Positions 8,915-18,112 of a stretch of DNA of 64,000 bases are shown piece by piece. A model generated the notes under the pieces. It was given only the letters and a program-made list of their open reading frames with translations, did not search any database and was not told where the DNA came from. The stretch lies in contig CAYVHO010000004.1 of the NCBI GenBank assembly GCA_964451325.1, positions 186,001-250,000 on the forward strand, given 5' to 3'. The position numbers were made by a program, and so were the translations under genes. Source of the stretch: JAADHI01 sp964451325. Lineage in GTDB: Bacteria; Nitrospirota; Nitrospiria; SBBL01; JAADHI01. Position 1 is the stretch's first letter, and every line of letters starts with the position of its first letter.

Positions 8915-9516
8915 CACAACAGGGCATCTTCAACCACCTCATCGAACAACTCATGGCCTTACCTGGTGTCGGGCGAAAATCGGCACAACGACTTGCTTTT
9001 TTCATCCTAAAAATGGAGCCTGAAGCCGCTAAAAACATTGGTCGGGCCATTATTGATGTCAAAGACCGGCTCGCCTTCTGCAAAATCTGTAATAACATCA
9101 CAGAGCACGAAATTTGTGACATTTGCACAAGCCCCAAACGAGACACACAGAAAGTTGTGGTCATTGAAGAACCCAGCACCCTACACATCATTGAGCGAAC
9201 CGGGGAATATAAGGGTCTCTATCATATTCTGCTCGGTGCCCTGGCCCCCCTGCCCGGCGCAAAAACAACTGCGCCTTCCATAGAAAACCTCATCGAACGC
9301 TTGGAAAAAGGGGGCATCACCGAAGTCATTATCGCCACAAATTCCACGATTGAAGGCGAAGCCACGGCGATTTATTTAACACGACTCATTCAACCCCTGG
9401 GCATTACAGTCAGTCGCATCGCTTTTGGGATTCCAGTGGGTATTGATATCGAATACGCAGATGAAGTGAGCCTCATAAAATCCTTACAGGGAAGGCGAAA
9501 AATCAACCCGCTATAA
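8911..9516 (+). CDS. recR: Recombination mediator protein RecR
   Basis: Ring-forming protein that with RecF/RecO loads RecA onto SSB-coated gaps. The 201 residues contain, in order, a helix-hairpin-helix (LPGVGRKSAQRLAF, about residues 14-27), a four-Cys zinc finger (CKIC and CDIC, about 56-73), and a Toprim domain beginning VVVIEEPSTLHIIE near residue 82. The C-terminal segment with GIPVGIDIEYADE ends in the usual place. It overlaps ybaB by ATGA. Confidence 0.96.
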   Translation: MTQQGIFNHLIEQLMALPGVGRKSAQRLAFFILKMEPEAAKNIGRAIIDVKDRLAFCKICNNITEHEICDICTSPKRDTQKVVVIEEPSTLHIIERTGEYKGLYHILLGALAPLPGAKTTAPSIENLIERLEKGGITEVIIATNSTIEGEATAIYLTRLIQPLGITVSRIAFGIPVGIDIEYADEVSLIKSLQGRRKINPL

Positions 9517-9555
9517 GGACTCAAATCACGCGTCTTTTCCTTAAAAAATCAAAAC

Positions 9556-10143
9556 CTAAATAATCCCGCGGGTAAAATCATTGTGGCACGTAAAATCGTC
9601 GATGGTAAACAGGCTCTCAAAATCGGCCCCCGTTTTTTCGATGGCCTCTCGACCCCCTTCTTTGCGATCCACCAGGGCAATCACTTTTAGGATCACATGG
9701 CCTTCATTTTCAAGGGCTTCCAAGGTACGCAGGGTTGATCCTCCGGTTGTCACAACATCTTCAACAACAACCACTTTTGCACCTTTTTGTAAATTGCCCT
9801 CTATCTGCTGCTTGCTTCCGTGGGCTTTGGGTGTTTTACGGACAATAAAGGCCTGAATCGGTCGATTTTCCAAAAAACTAATCACCGAGACCGCTGTGGC
9901 AATAGGATCCGCTCCCAGGGTCATCCCCCCCACAGCCTCGACAGGCAGGGCGCGAATTTCTTCAAAAATTTCACGACCAATCAAAGTCGCCCCTTCCGCA
10001 TCCAGTGAAACTTTTTTGCAGTCGATGTAGTAGGAGGTCTTTTTTCCAGAGGTTAATTGGAAAGAGGCCTCTGCGCTATAGCGAAAGGAGTCTTTGAATA
10101 AAAGATCCAACAAACGCCTGCGATTTTTCGTTTCTAAAGTCAT
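9556..10143 (-). CDS. pyrE: Orotate phosphoribosyltransferase
   Basis: Joins orotate and PRPP to give OMP in pyrimidine synthesis. The 195 residues show the family's FQLTSGKKTSYYIDCKK near residue 30, the flexible catalytic loop around RKTPKAHGSKQQIEG with its lysines (about 101-115), and the PRPP motif VVVVEDVVTTGGSTL near residue 123. The ATG at 10143 has GGGATAGG upstream. It converges with recR; 39 bases separate the two stops and no clear hairpin terminator lies there. Confidence 0.95.
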   Translation of the reverse strand: MTLETKNRRRLLDLLFKDSFRYSAEASFQLTSGKKTSYYIDCKKVSLDAEGATLIGREIFEEIRALPVEAVGGMTLGADPIATAVSVISFLENRPIQAFIVRKTPKAHGSKQQIEGNLQKGAKVVVVEDVVTTGGSTLRTLEALENEGHVILKVIALVDRKEGGREAIEKTGADFESLFTIDDFTCHNDFTRGII

Positions 10144-10198
10144 GGCCTATCCCTAACGGATCGGAATTTTTTTGTCAAGCAAGCTTCTGTTTTTAATC

Positions 10199-13042
10199 CT
10201 ACATAAAGCGAGAAGCGCCTCCCGCCATCAATTTTTGCGTTATGACTTCATGGGGCGCGGGACGACAGTAGTGAAAGCCCTGCATTTCATCACAGCCATT
10301 GGATTTCAAAAATTCTGCCTGCGCCTCTGTTTCAACCCCCTCGGCGGTCACATACAATTTCATACTGTGCGCCATGGCAATAATTGCTTGGGAGATTGCA
10401 GCATCATTGGCATCTGTCGTAATGTCTCGCACAAAAGACTGGTCGATTTTCAGATGATCAATTGGAAAGGACTTTAAATAACTCAAGGAAGAATACCCTG
10501 TGCCAAAATCGTCGATCGCCAAGTGAATCCCCATCGTTTTGAGGATCGTGAGGGTCTCTATACTGCCCGCCACATCTTTCATGATCATGCCTTCTGTAAT
10601 CTCCAGTCCCAGACAATGTGCGGGAAGTTTTGTCTCATGAAGAATACGGGCAACAGTCTCTGTTAGGTTTTTTTGCAAAAACTGGAGGGGCGATAAATTT
10701 ACAGCGACCCGAGAAATTGGAAAACCCAGGTACCGCCAATGCCGCGCCTGTTTGCAAGCGGTGCGCATCACCCACTCGCCGATGGGAATAATCAGACCCG
10801 TTTCTTCGGCCAAGGGAATAAATTCCGCCGGAGAGATCAAGCCACGTTTTGGATGATTCCAGCGCAACAGACATTCGACTCCGGTGACTTGTTTTTCAAC
10901 CACACCCACCAGGAGTTGGTAATAGGCTTGTAGCTCTCCCGCATTGATGGCGCGACGCAAATCTTCTTCCATAAGTAAACGTTTAACCACACGGGTATTC
11001 ATGTCCGCCGTGTAAAATTGAAAGCGATTTCTCCCTGCATCTTTCGCGCGATACATTGCAGTATCGGCATTTTTGAGGAGTGTTTCAGGATCATCCCCAT
11101 CCTTGGGATAGAGGCTAATACCCATACTACCGCCCACAAAAAAATCGTGCTCATTTAATAGAAAAGGAGGCCTTAAGGCATCTAAAATCTTCTGCGCCAC
11201 TGTTGCAATCACCGTTTCGTCACTTAAGTTTTCCAGCACGAGCACAAACTCATCACCACCCAAACGGGCAATGGTATCCTCTGCGCGCCCACTTATTCTC
11301 AATCGTTCAACAACCTTGATCAAGAGCAAATCACCCATGGTATGTCCATAACCATCATTCACTTTCTTAAAATTATCCAAATCCAGAAAGAGCAAGGCCA
11401 CCTGTTTTTGATGACGCTGAGCCTTTCGTATGGCATGTTTCAGACGATCAAAAAGCAGGTAACGGTTTGGAAGTTTCGTGAGTGCGTCGTGTGTGGCTTG
11501 AAATTCTAATTTTTGAGCCGCCTGACGGACATAGGTCACATTACTAAAAGCCACCGCAATGCCCAAAACCACCCTTGTTTCCCCATAAATGGGTTTGACA
11601 GAAACGTGGAGCATGTATTCCTCTCCAGTCGCACTGAGTAATAAAATGGATTCGGGCAGGTGCAGGACCTTATGTTCAGCAATACACTGTGTAACGGGAT
11701 AGGTCATACGCTCCCCCGTTGTTTCATCAACGGCATGGAACACCGTATTAAAGGGACGACCCAAGGCACGAGAGTGCGCATAACCCGTCAGTGTTTCTGC
11801 AACAGGATTCATGTAGTCCACAATGCCATCGGCATCCGTCGTAATCACAGCATCTCCAATTGAATGTAGGGTCACCTGAGCCCGCTCTTTTTCGTGAGAG
11901 AGGGCCTGAGCAGCACCTTCCAAACGGATCCAGCTCAAGAGCGGTGCAGAGAGACTGACCACCACCAAAGAGACCGCAGGAGGCACCCAAAGATTGAATA
12001 CGGACAGTGAAAACCCGCTCAAAATAAGGGTCATAAGTACAAGGGTGCAGGTTGCGGCAAAAGCCGCACGGGGAGAAAGATAATAATAAAATGCTACTGG
12101 AGATAATACAAGTAAGAGCGTCATCAATACATGTGCGATAAAACCAATGCGTTGAAAGTGACGTCCACTTCTTAGTGCGTGTAAAATATTGGCATGAAGC
12201 TCAATACCTGACATCTGCTGGCTTTTACCCGAAACAGGTGTGGAAATTCGGGGAGAAAGCCCCGAAGCCGTCATGCCCACCAACACAGTTTTACCCCGGA
12301 TCTGATCAGAAGAGATTCGCCCCGAAATCACATCGGCATAGGAAATTTTTTTAAAGTGGCCGGGGGGGCCAGAAAAAGAAATGAGCACAGGATGGGCACT
12401 TGTCCAGGCATAAGGAGAACCTTCCTTCGCCTCCTCCAAGACAGATGGCAAGGAGAAACCCTCTGAGTCTCGCAAGATTGCCACCGCAAATGCAGGCCAA
12501 TGGGCAGTGTTGAGTCCTGCCTTTAAAAACAATCCCCGTTGAATGCCATCTGCATCCAAGGACGTTTCAACATGGCCTAAGGCCGTTGCAGCCTCCGTAA
12601 ACACAGGCAAGGGTAAAATTTCTGTAATGCCAATCGCAGAAAGCCGTTCGGAGGCCACGGGCAAGACAACACGCCCACTCCTTCGCATCGCAACAGCAAA
12701 GAGATGATCACCTTCAGGATCAGCCACATCCGGCTTGGAAAACAGGATGTCAAAAGCAATCACTTTCGCCCCAGCATCTGACAAAAGATCAACGAGTTTT
12801 GCATGTCTCCGACGCGGCCAAGGCCATCGCCCCAGTTCATTCAAACTGCGATCATCAATCCCGATCATGACGACATCTTCAGGCGCAGGTCCTCCCATAA
12901 GACGGATCAAACCGTCATAAAATAGATTATCCCAACGTTTTAAAGAATCATCATAGAGAAGGCCCAGCGTAATGCCGGACAAAAGAAATAAAAAAATCGT
13001 CTTTTGTAAAAAAAGATAAACCTGTTTTCGCTCAATTTTCAC
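10199..13042 (-). CDS. CHASE2-PAS-GGDEF-EAL membrane protein (cyclic di-GMP turnover)
   Basis: A sensor-effector for cyclic di-GMP. An N-terminal membrane segment (about residues 8-26) precedes a periplasmic CHASE2 domain (about 30-300), recognised by VVMIGIDDRSLNELGRWPWPR and later FDILFSKPD. A cluster of membrane segments follows (about 305-385), then a PAS domain (about 400-520). The GGDEF domain has an intact GGDEF motif in ARLGGDEFVLVLE near residue 610. The EAL domain has LEITEGM and DDFGTGYSSLSYLK, with ECL in place of EAL. I chose the GTG at 13042 because it overlaps the upstream stop by GTGA; an in-frame TTG at 13087 would overlap by 49 bases. Confidence 0.88.
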   Translation of the reverse strand: MKIERKQVYLFLQKTIFLFLLSGITLGLLYDDSLKRWDNLFYDGLIRLMGGPAPEDVVMIGIDDRSLNELGRWPWPRRRHAKLVDLLSDAGAKVIAFDILFSKPDVADPEGDHLFAVAMRRSGRVVLPVASERLSAIGITEILPLPVFTEAATALGHVETSLDADGIQRGLFLKAGLNTAHWPAFAVAILRDSEGFSLPSVLEEAKEGSPYAWTSAHPVLISFSGPPGHFKKISYADVISGRISSDQIRGKTVLVGMTASGLSPRISTPVSGKSQQMSGIELHANILHALRSGRHFQRIGFIAHVLMTLLLVLSPVAFYYYLSPRAAFAATCTLVLMTLILSGFSLSVFNLWVPPAVSLVVVSLSAPLLSWIRLEGAAQALSHEKERAQVTLHSIGDAVITTDADGIVDYMNPVAETLTGYAHSRALGRPFNTVFHAVDETTGERMTYPVTQCIAEHKVLHLPESILLLSATGEEYMLHVSVKPIYGETRVVLGIAVAFSNVTYVRQAAQKLEFQATHDALTKLPNRYLLFDRLKHAIRKAQRHQKQVALLFLDLDNFKKVNDGYGHTMGDLLLIKVVERLRISGRAEDTIARLGGDEFVLVLENLSDETVIATVAQKILDALRPPFLLNEHDFFVGGSMGISLYPKDGDDPETLLKNADTAMYRAKDAGRNRFQFYTADMNTRVVKRLLMEEDLRRAINAGELQAYYQLLVGVVEKQVTGVECLLRWNHPKRGLISPAEFIPLAEETGLIIPIGEWVMRTACKQARHWRYLGFPISRVAVNLSPLQFLQKNLTETVARILHETKLPAHCLGLEITEGMIMKDVAGSIETLTILKTMGIHLAIDDFGTGYSSLSYLKSFPIDHLKIDQSFVRDITTDANDAAISQAIIAMAHSMKLYVTAEGVETEAQAEFLKSNGCDEMQGFHYCRPAPHEVITQKLMAGGASRFM

Positions 13043-14742
13043 AATATCGCCATGATCCCAGCCAAAAAGATCAAGAAGAGGGAACAACAGGATTCTGGAG
13101 GAACCTCAATAGATTGCGCGATCGAGTATTCTCCCGTCCTTCCTTCCAGCGTAACTGCCCGTACACGTAAATAATACGAGCCTGCATCGGGACGACCAAG
13201 TGATGCACTTGTGGTCCTAAACTCCTTCTGCTCAACCAATACCCGAAAAGCCGCATCTCGCGCAAGCTGCACTTCGTAGCGCTCACCCAATTTTCCACCC
13301 TGCCAGTGAACTTGAAGCTGCATTTTTTCGATCTGACTTTCTAAAAGAATGAGACGGGAGGCTTTAGCGCGTACCTTAAATGTTTGAGAACGACTAAAAA
13401 GGCCGTATTTTCCCGATGAGTCCGCCGCAGCAACACGCCAGTAATAGACCCCCGGTTTCAGTGCTTGTGTTATCTTTATTTTTTGTTTTGAAAAATGACG
13501 GATGTCCAAAATCGGGGAAAAAAAATGGGCCTGGGCTGCCACTTGAAAGTGATAAGAATTGGCCTGAAACACCGCTTCCCATTCAAATTTAGGGATTTCA
13601 AAATCCATCACACCGTCAGGCTTGGGGCTTAGAAGAAGTGGAGGGTTGGAAAGCACTTGAATCACCGGTGGGACAGGTTTTTGCAGCGGTTTAGGAGGAA
13701 GCATGGTCGGCAGTTCAAGCACAAAATGATGCAAGGCACTAAAACCTTCTAAACCCAGCTGATCAATGCCACGCATGCGCATGACATATGATCCCTGGGC
13801 TAAATCCGAAAGAATCAGCTCAGCTTTTTTGACCGTTTCATCAAAACTTAAGACATCAAAAGACTCATCTTTTGACAATTGAACACGATAAGTATCCGCA
13901 TCTCTGAGCTTCGGCCAAATAAAGCGCAAGGGCAATTCTCCAATTTGCTCGGGCAAACCCTTAAGATTCGGTGCTTGCAGCAGTTGACTCGGAAGAGAAG
14001 GCGGCTCACCTACCTTAACCAGCGTGCCAAAACCTGCCGAGACGGACTGCACCTTCCCCGCAGCCAAAACATCCACACGGCCTTTTAGTACCTCGGTCGT
14101 CGAAATCCCACGCACCGCGTCACTTGCCACCCGGAGTTCAGTCCCACGCACAGAAGTAATCGCACCCGGGCTATGAATTTCAAAATGTGTCCCCGAACCA
14201 TCCTCTGGATTGACCTCAGTCTGGAGTCGCCCCTTTTTTAAACGGATTCGGGAATCCACCATACCTGTCTCGCCATAGGCCTGAATGACATCAAACTCTA
14301 AAATACTGTTGGCCTGTAAAAGAAGACGCGAACCATCAGCAAAAACAAAGGTCACACTGCTATTGGCTCCCGTATGCACTGCATCTTGAATATGTAAAAG
14401 CCCCCCCACAAAAAGGGCTTGTCTTTTTCCACTTGTCGCAGACTGAAAAAAAACCTCACCCGATACGGCCAATACCTTGACGGGTTTGGCTTGTATTTTC
14501 AGCCAGGCGACAGGGATCTTGAGACGGGTGCCGGGTAAGAGTTTTTTAGGATCTGAAATACGATTGAGCTCTTGAAGTTTGCGCCAATAACGCATGGAAC
14601 TTAAATAACGTTCACTGAGCGTCCACAAATTGTCTCCAGGACGAACCGTATAAGTCCAATTTTGAGCCTGTAGAGATGGAACACTCAAAAAAAAGAAAAC
14701 TGCCGCAAAAAATAAAAGTCGTCTTGTGCCAAACTTTCCCAT
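13039..14742 (-). CDS. Secreted LysM and FecR-domain protein
   Basis: A 567-residue exported protein. A signal peptide (about residues 1-26, ending SLQAQ) precedes a LysM peptidoglycan-binding domain (about 29-76; YTVRPGDNLWTLSERYL and LLPGTRLKIP). A FecR domain follows (about 90-230), starting AVSGEVFFQSATSGK, with FVFADGSRLLLQANS and a GAITSVRGTELRV segment. The C-terminal half has repeated beta-sandwich units resembling fibronectin type III (for example FIWPKLRDADTYRVQLSKD and FEWEAVFQANSYHFQVA). It overlaps the downstream CHASE2 gene by 4 bases, so the pair probably forms an envelope-sensing unit. That role is inference. Confidence 0.85.
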   Translation of the reverse strand: MGKFGTRRLLFFAAVFFFLSVPSLQAQNWTYTVRPGDNLWTLSERYLSSMRYWRKLQELNRISDPKKLLPGTRLKIPVAWLKIQAKPVKVLAVSGEVFFQSATSGKRQALFVGGLLHIQDAVHTGANSSVTFVFADGSRLLLQANSILEFDVIQAYGETGMVDSRIRLKKGRLQTEVNPEDGSGTHFEIHSPGAITSVRGTELRVASDAVRGISTTEVLKGRVDVLAAGKVQSVSAGFGTLVKVGEPPSLPSQLLQAPNLKGLPEQIGELPLRFIWPKLRDADTYRVQLSKDESFDVLSFDETVKKAELILSDLAQGSYVMRMRGIDQLGLEGFSALHHFVLELPTMLPPKPLQKPVPPVIQVLSNPPLLLSPKPDGVMDFEIPKFEWEAVFQANSYHFQVAAQAHFFSPILDIRHFSKQKIKITQALKPGVYYWRVAAADSSGKYGLFSRSQTFKVRAKASRLILLESQIEKMQLQVHWQGGKLGERYEVQLARDAAFRVLVEQKEFRTTSASLGRPDAGSYYLRVRAVTLEGRTGEYSIAQSIEVPPESCCSLFLIFLAGIMAIL

Positions 14743-14904
14743 TGTTTCTGGCCTTTCTTGGACGGATTTACGATTTGTCGTATCAAAAAAGAAGGAGAAC
14801 CGCAGTGTCTCAGAACACTGGGCTGAACGACAACAAGGAACGGTTATTTCTACAAAACACTTTCGTGTGGAAGAATACGAAAAAAATATCTTTAGGAAAA
14901 TGAT

Positions 14905-15510
14905 TTATTTCATTTTTGCGAGACGTTTCAGGCCCGCCCGAATGAGATCCTCCACCGAGGCATCTTCCGTCTCTTTTAAAATGAGATCAAGACTGCGTTT
15001 GACCTCCGTCCTTGAATACCCCAAATTCATCAATGCCGATAGCGCATCACGCTGCTTTTCGTCTTCGATTTCAGCCAAGACAGGGAGACTCGTAGGGGAA
15101 TCGTCAAGAAGACTCATCTTTTCTTTCAGCTCTAAGACCAGTCGTCCAGCCATCTTTGGCCCCACACCCGGAATTGCTCTTAGACGCTGAACCTGCTCCG
15201 CTCTAATGGCCTCAATCAATTCGCTCACACCAATGCCCGACAAGATATTCAAGGCCAGCTTTGGTCCAACACCACTCACACCTAGAAGCAAGAGAAAGAC
15301 CTCTTTTTCTTGAAGCGTTGAAAAACCAAAGAGTTGAAACGCGTCTTCGCGAATATGCGTGTAAATGTGTAAAAAAACCCGAGCCTTTTCTTCAGGGAGC
15401 CTGTAATACGTCGAAAGTGGCGTAAAAACCTGATAACCGATCCCTTGCACCTCAATGGTTAAAAGCGTCGGCGTTTTTAAGGCAATCACACCTTTTAGAG
15501 AGGCAATCAT
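14905..15510 (-). CDS. ruvA: Holliday junction branch-migration protein RuvA
   Basis: Tetrameric junction-binding subunit that loads the RuvB motor. The 201 residues show the N-terminal OB fold beginning MIASLKGVIA, two helix-hairpin-helix units (LLLGVSGVGPKLALNIL near 80 and LRAIPGVGPKMAGRLVLELK near 110), and a small C-terminal domain (about 150-200) that contacts RuvB. The start overlaps the ruvC stop by 4 bases. ruvB is not next to it in this window. Confidence 0.95.
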   Translation of the reverse strand: MIASLKGVIALKTPTLLTIEVQGIGYQVFTPLSTYYRLPEEKARVFLHIYTHIREDAFQLFGFSTLQEKEVFLLLLGVSGVGPKLALNILSGIGVSELIEAIRAEQVQRLRAIPGVGPKMAGRLVLELKEKMSLLDDSPTSLPVLAEIEDEKQRDALSALMNLGYSRTEVKRSLDLILKETEDASVEDLIRAGLKRLAKMK

Positions 15511-16022
15511 GAATGGGTTCTCTCACTTGAGTCCCTGATTTTTGCTTGAAAGCGTTCAGAATGTGCATGACAAATGGCCACAGCTGCAGCATCCGCCTGA
15601 TGCTCTGATGCGAGTGCTTGTTTTAAACGAAGCAGGTGAACGACCATCTGCTGTACTTGCCGCTTGGCCGCCCCACCGTGACCAACAACCGCCATTTTAA
15701 CTGCGGTGGGTGCATAATCATAAACAGGAAGATCACGACAGGCTGCGGCCAAAATTGCGGCCCCACGCGCCTGTCCTAATTTAAGGGCTGACTTCACATT
15801 TTTTGCCAAAAAGGTGTCTTCAAGGGCAACTGCTGTGGGCTTTTCGCTATCAATGATGGACAGAATTTCGTCGTATATTTTTTTGAGTCGTTGAGAAAAA
15901 GGAGCCTTTGTATTGGTGCGAACATCTCCTGAGCGGCAATACAAGAGCGCTCCTTTGACATCTTCTTCGATGATTGAAAAACCCGTCACACCTATCCCCG
16001 GATCAATCCCTAATATCTTCAT
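15507..16022 (-). CDS. ruvC: Holliday junction resolvase RuvC
   Basis: Endonuclease that resolves Holliday junctions. The 171 residues have the RNase H-like catalytic acids: Asp7 in MKILGIDPGIGVTG, Glu near residue 68 in ALEDTFLAKNVKSA, and a C-terminal acidic pair in the EHQADAAAVAICH segment near residue 140. It lies in a yebC-ruvC-ruvA order common in many phyla, with 4 bases of overlap to ruvA. Confidence 0.95.
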   Translation of the reverse strand: MKILGIDPGIGVTGFSIIEEDVKGALLYCRSGDVRTNTKAPFSQRLKKIYDEILSIIDSEKPTAVALEDTFLAKNVKSALKLGQARGAAILAAACRDLPVYDYAPTAVKMAVVGHGGAAKRQVQQMVVHLLRLKQALASEHQADAAAVAICHAHSERFQAKIRDSSERTHS

Positions 16023-16063
16023 CTGGGTGGCTTTTTCATTTTGCTAGACAGACTCAGTCCCTA

Positions 16064-16816
16064 TTAATTCAGAATTTTTTCCATTTCTTCATCGGAAATA
16101 TCAAAATTGGCATAAACGTTCTGAACATCGTCATTATCTTCCAAACCCTCCATCAGACGAATCATCTGCGCCGCCTGAGTGTTTTTTAAGTGAACCGTCG
16201 TTTGCGGTAAAAAGGTCACCTCTGAAAAAACAGGCATAAGGCCCGCATCTAAAATGGCTTTTTTGACCTCCTCAAAATCATTGGGTTCTGTAATCACATC
16301 AAAATTGCTCGCATCTTCAGAAAGAAAATCTTCCGCACCCGCCTCGAGTGCCAAGGTCATCAAGGCTTCTTCATTCGCCCCTTCTTTCGGCAAAGAAATC
16401 ATGCCTTTTCGATCAAAGACCCAAGACACTGCACCTGTTTCCGCCATATTACCGCCGTGTTTGTTAAAGGTGTGGCGCACTTCGCTGACCGTGCGATTTT
16501 TATTGTCTGTCAGAATATCAAGTAAAATAGCGACACCACCCGGCCCATAGCCTTCGTAGCTTGTCTCTTCATAATGAACGCCCGGAAGCTCACCTGTGCC
16601 TTTTTGAATGGCCCGCTTCATATTGTCCGCAGGCATGTTCACTTCTTTGGCCTTTGCGATGATCATTCTTAGACGTGGATTTCCGTCTAAATCGCCTCCT
16701 CCAATTTTTGCCGCGACCGTAATTTCTCGAATAATTTTTGTGAAAATCTTACCACGCTTGGCATCCACCGCCGCCTTTTTATGTTTTGTCGTCGCCCATT
16801 TCGAATGACCTGACAT
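16064..16816 (-). CDS. yebC: YebC/PmpR-family DNA-binding regulatory protein
   Basis: Conserved protein of about 250 residues. Family members have been studied as transcriptional regulators and, more recently, as factors that relieve ribosome stalling. The start MSGHSKWATTKHKKA is the family signature. AAVDAKRGKIFTKIIREI follows, and the middle carries GYGPGGVAILLDILTDNKNR near residue 90. I chose 16816 because it gives the conserved N-terminus and has GGAG six bases upstream; an upstream frame start at 16837 adds seven unrelated residues. Next downstream on the same strand is ruvC, 41 bases away. Confidence 0.93.
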   Translation of the reverse strand: MSGHSKWATTKHKKAAVDAKRGKIFTKIIREITVAAKIGGGDLDGNPRLRMIIAKAKEVNMPADNMKRAIQKGTGELPGVHYEETSYEGYGPGGVAILLDILTDNKNRTVSEVRHTFNKHGGNMAETGAVSWVFDRKGMISLPKEGANEEALMTLALEAGAEDFLSEDASNFDVITEPNDFEEVKKAILDAGLMPVFSEVTFLPQTTVHLKNTQAAQMIRLMEGLEDNDDVQNVYANFDISDEEMEKILN

Positions 16817-16892
16817 AGAAACTCCGTCCTGTAACATAGGGGTAAGTACTGCTTAAAAGATTGGATTTATTAGCATAGTTTTGAAGAAAGTG

Positions 16893-17978
16893 TCAATTTT
16901 GAGGCGGAAGCGGAATAGGACGACCATAATAGAACCCTTGAAAAAAATCGAAACCCAAAGTACGACAAACCTCGGCTTCTCTTTCGTTACTAATGCCCTC
17001 TGCCAAAGTTTTGATCTTCAGATTTTTTGACAGTTGCAACAAAAAAGCCAGCATTTCTTTTCTCGCCGGAGACAGATCAATATTTTTGATCAGACGAATA
17101 TCAAACTTTAAATAATCCGGTGGCACTTCAGACAACTCCAAAAGACGTGTTTGTCCCGCACCAAAATCGTCGTAGGCCAAACCAACCCCCAACTGGCTCA
17201 AACCGTGACGCATCTGCTTCATCACACTTAAATCCGTCACCGCCCCTTCGTGGATCTCTAGCACCAAGTGAAGTCCCGGAAATTCCTCACATGCTGCACG
17301 AATTGTCGCAAGCAGACGGTCTGGAAAATCTAACTCCCTGGGATGGATATTAATAAAAAAGGGAGAACGAATACCGGATGCATTGGCGCGTCGCACACCG
17401 TCCTGTCGAAACAGCTCAACCAGCTCAATTTCCCGATCAAAATTTTCGGCCATCTTAAAGAGCGGACCTGGCGATGTTGGCAGCTTGGCATAGGCACCCC
17501 GACCTAGTATTTCAAATGCAAAAATATCATCCGTATCGCAAGGATAAATGGCTTGAAAAACAGAAGTCACACTTTGGGAAGACAGCATGGCTTCAAGTTC
17601 TAATATACCCACAGGCAATTTATCCGTGGATCCGGCAATATCAAGCTCGGTCGAAATACTCCCCACCACTTGCGTGGTGTTTTCAAAAGTCAGTCTCAAT
17701 GCAATATCCGCAATATGCAGGATATCTCCTGGTTTTAAAAGCACTTCTCCTTGCACCGGTTTGTGGTTAAGAAAAGACCCGTTTGTGCTTTTTAAATCCT
17801 TCAAAAACAGACAGCCATTTTTTTTTAAGATTTTAGCATGAACCCGAGAAATATTTGCAGAATGTATACTTAAGGAAAGATCAGACTTGCGACCAATCAC
17901 AAAAGGGAAGGTATCAATCTCAAGTTTTCGTGTTGTTGTGGGGCCATCTAAACGGCCTTCAAGAAACCAGGCTTTCAT
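16893..17978 (-). CDS. FHA-EAL domain protein
   Basis: An unusual two-domain signalling protein of 361 residues. The N-terminal FHA domain (about 24-95) has the phosphothreonine-binding set: VIGRKSD, ISRVHAKI and LKSTNGSFLN. The C-terminal EAL domain (about 130-355) has EILGRG in place of the EAL motif, LVLEIHEGA, AYDDFGAGQT, KFDIRLI and LAEGISN, so the metal and catalytic acids appear present. A cyclic di-GMP phosphodiesterase targeted or switched by a phosphorylated partner is inference. A good site (GGAG) precedes the ATG. It ends before yebC and is insulated from the upstream cytochrome genes by a terminator. Confidence 0.85.
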   Translation of the reverse strand: MKAWFLEGRLDGPTTTRKLEIDTFPFVIGRKSDLSLSIHSANISRVHAKILKKNGCLFLKDLKSTNGSFLNHKPVQGEVLLKPGDILHIADIALRLTFENTTQVVGSISTELDIAGSTDKLPVGILELEAMLSSQSVTSVFQAIYPCDTDDIFAFEILGRGAYAKLPTSPGPLFKMAENFDREIELVELFRQDGVRRANASGIRSPFFINIHPRELDFPDRLLATIRAACEEFPGLHLVLEIHEGAVTDLSVMKQMRHGLSQLGVGLAYDDFGAGQTRLLELSEVPPDYLKFDIRLIKNIDLSPARKEMLAFLLQLSKNLKIKTLAEGISNEREAEVCRTLGFDFFQGFYYGRPIPLPPQN

Positions 17979-18053
17979 TCCTAATGCTCCAATAACATCT
18001 GCAAATGAGGCCAGTCAGGTAAAGGGTCTTATTAATACACTAAATGCCAGAAT

Positions 18054-18090
18054 AAAGAAAAAAAAAGGGGAGCAGAACTGCTCCCCTTTT
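18054..18090 (-). terminator. Strong rho-independent terminator of the cytochrome c pair
   Basis: A perfect inverted repeat (18063-18075 and 18078-18090) forms a GC-rich stem, followed on the minus strand by a run of nine T. It lies 23 bases after the stop of the cytochrome gene at 18113. Confidence 0.9.
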
Positions 18091-18112
18091 CCATAACAAT
18101 ACGAATGTGTAT

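Noticed and set aside
13040..13087. TTG start at 13087 for the CHASE2 protein
   Set aside because: It would overlap the upstream gene by 49 bases; GTG 13042 gives a clean 4-base overlap and a normal membrane N-terminus.
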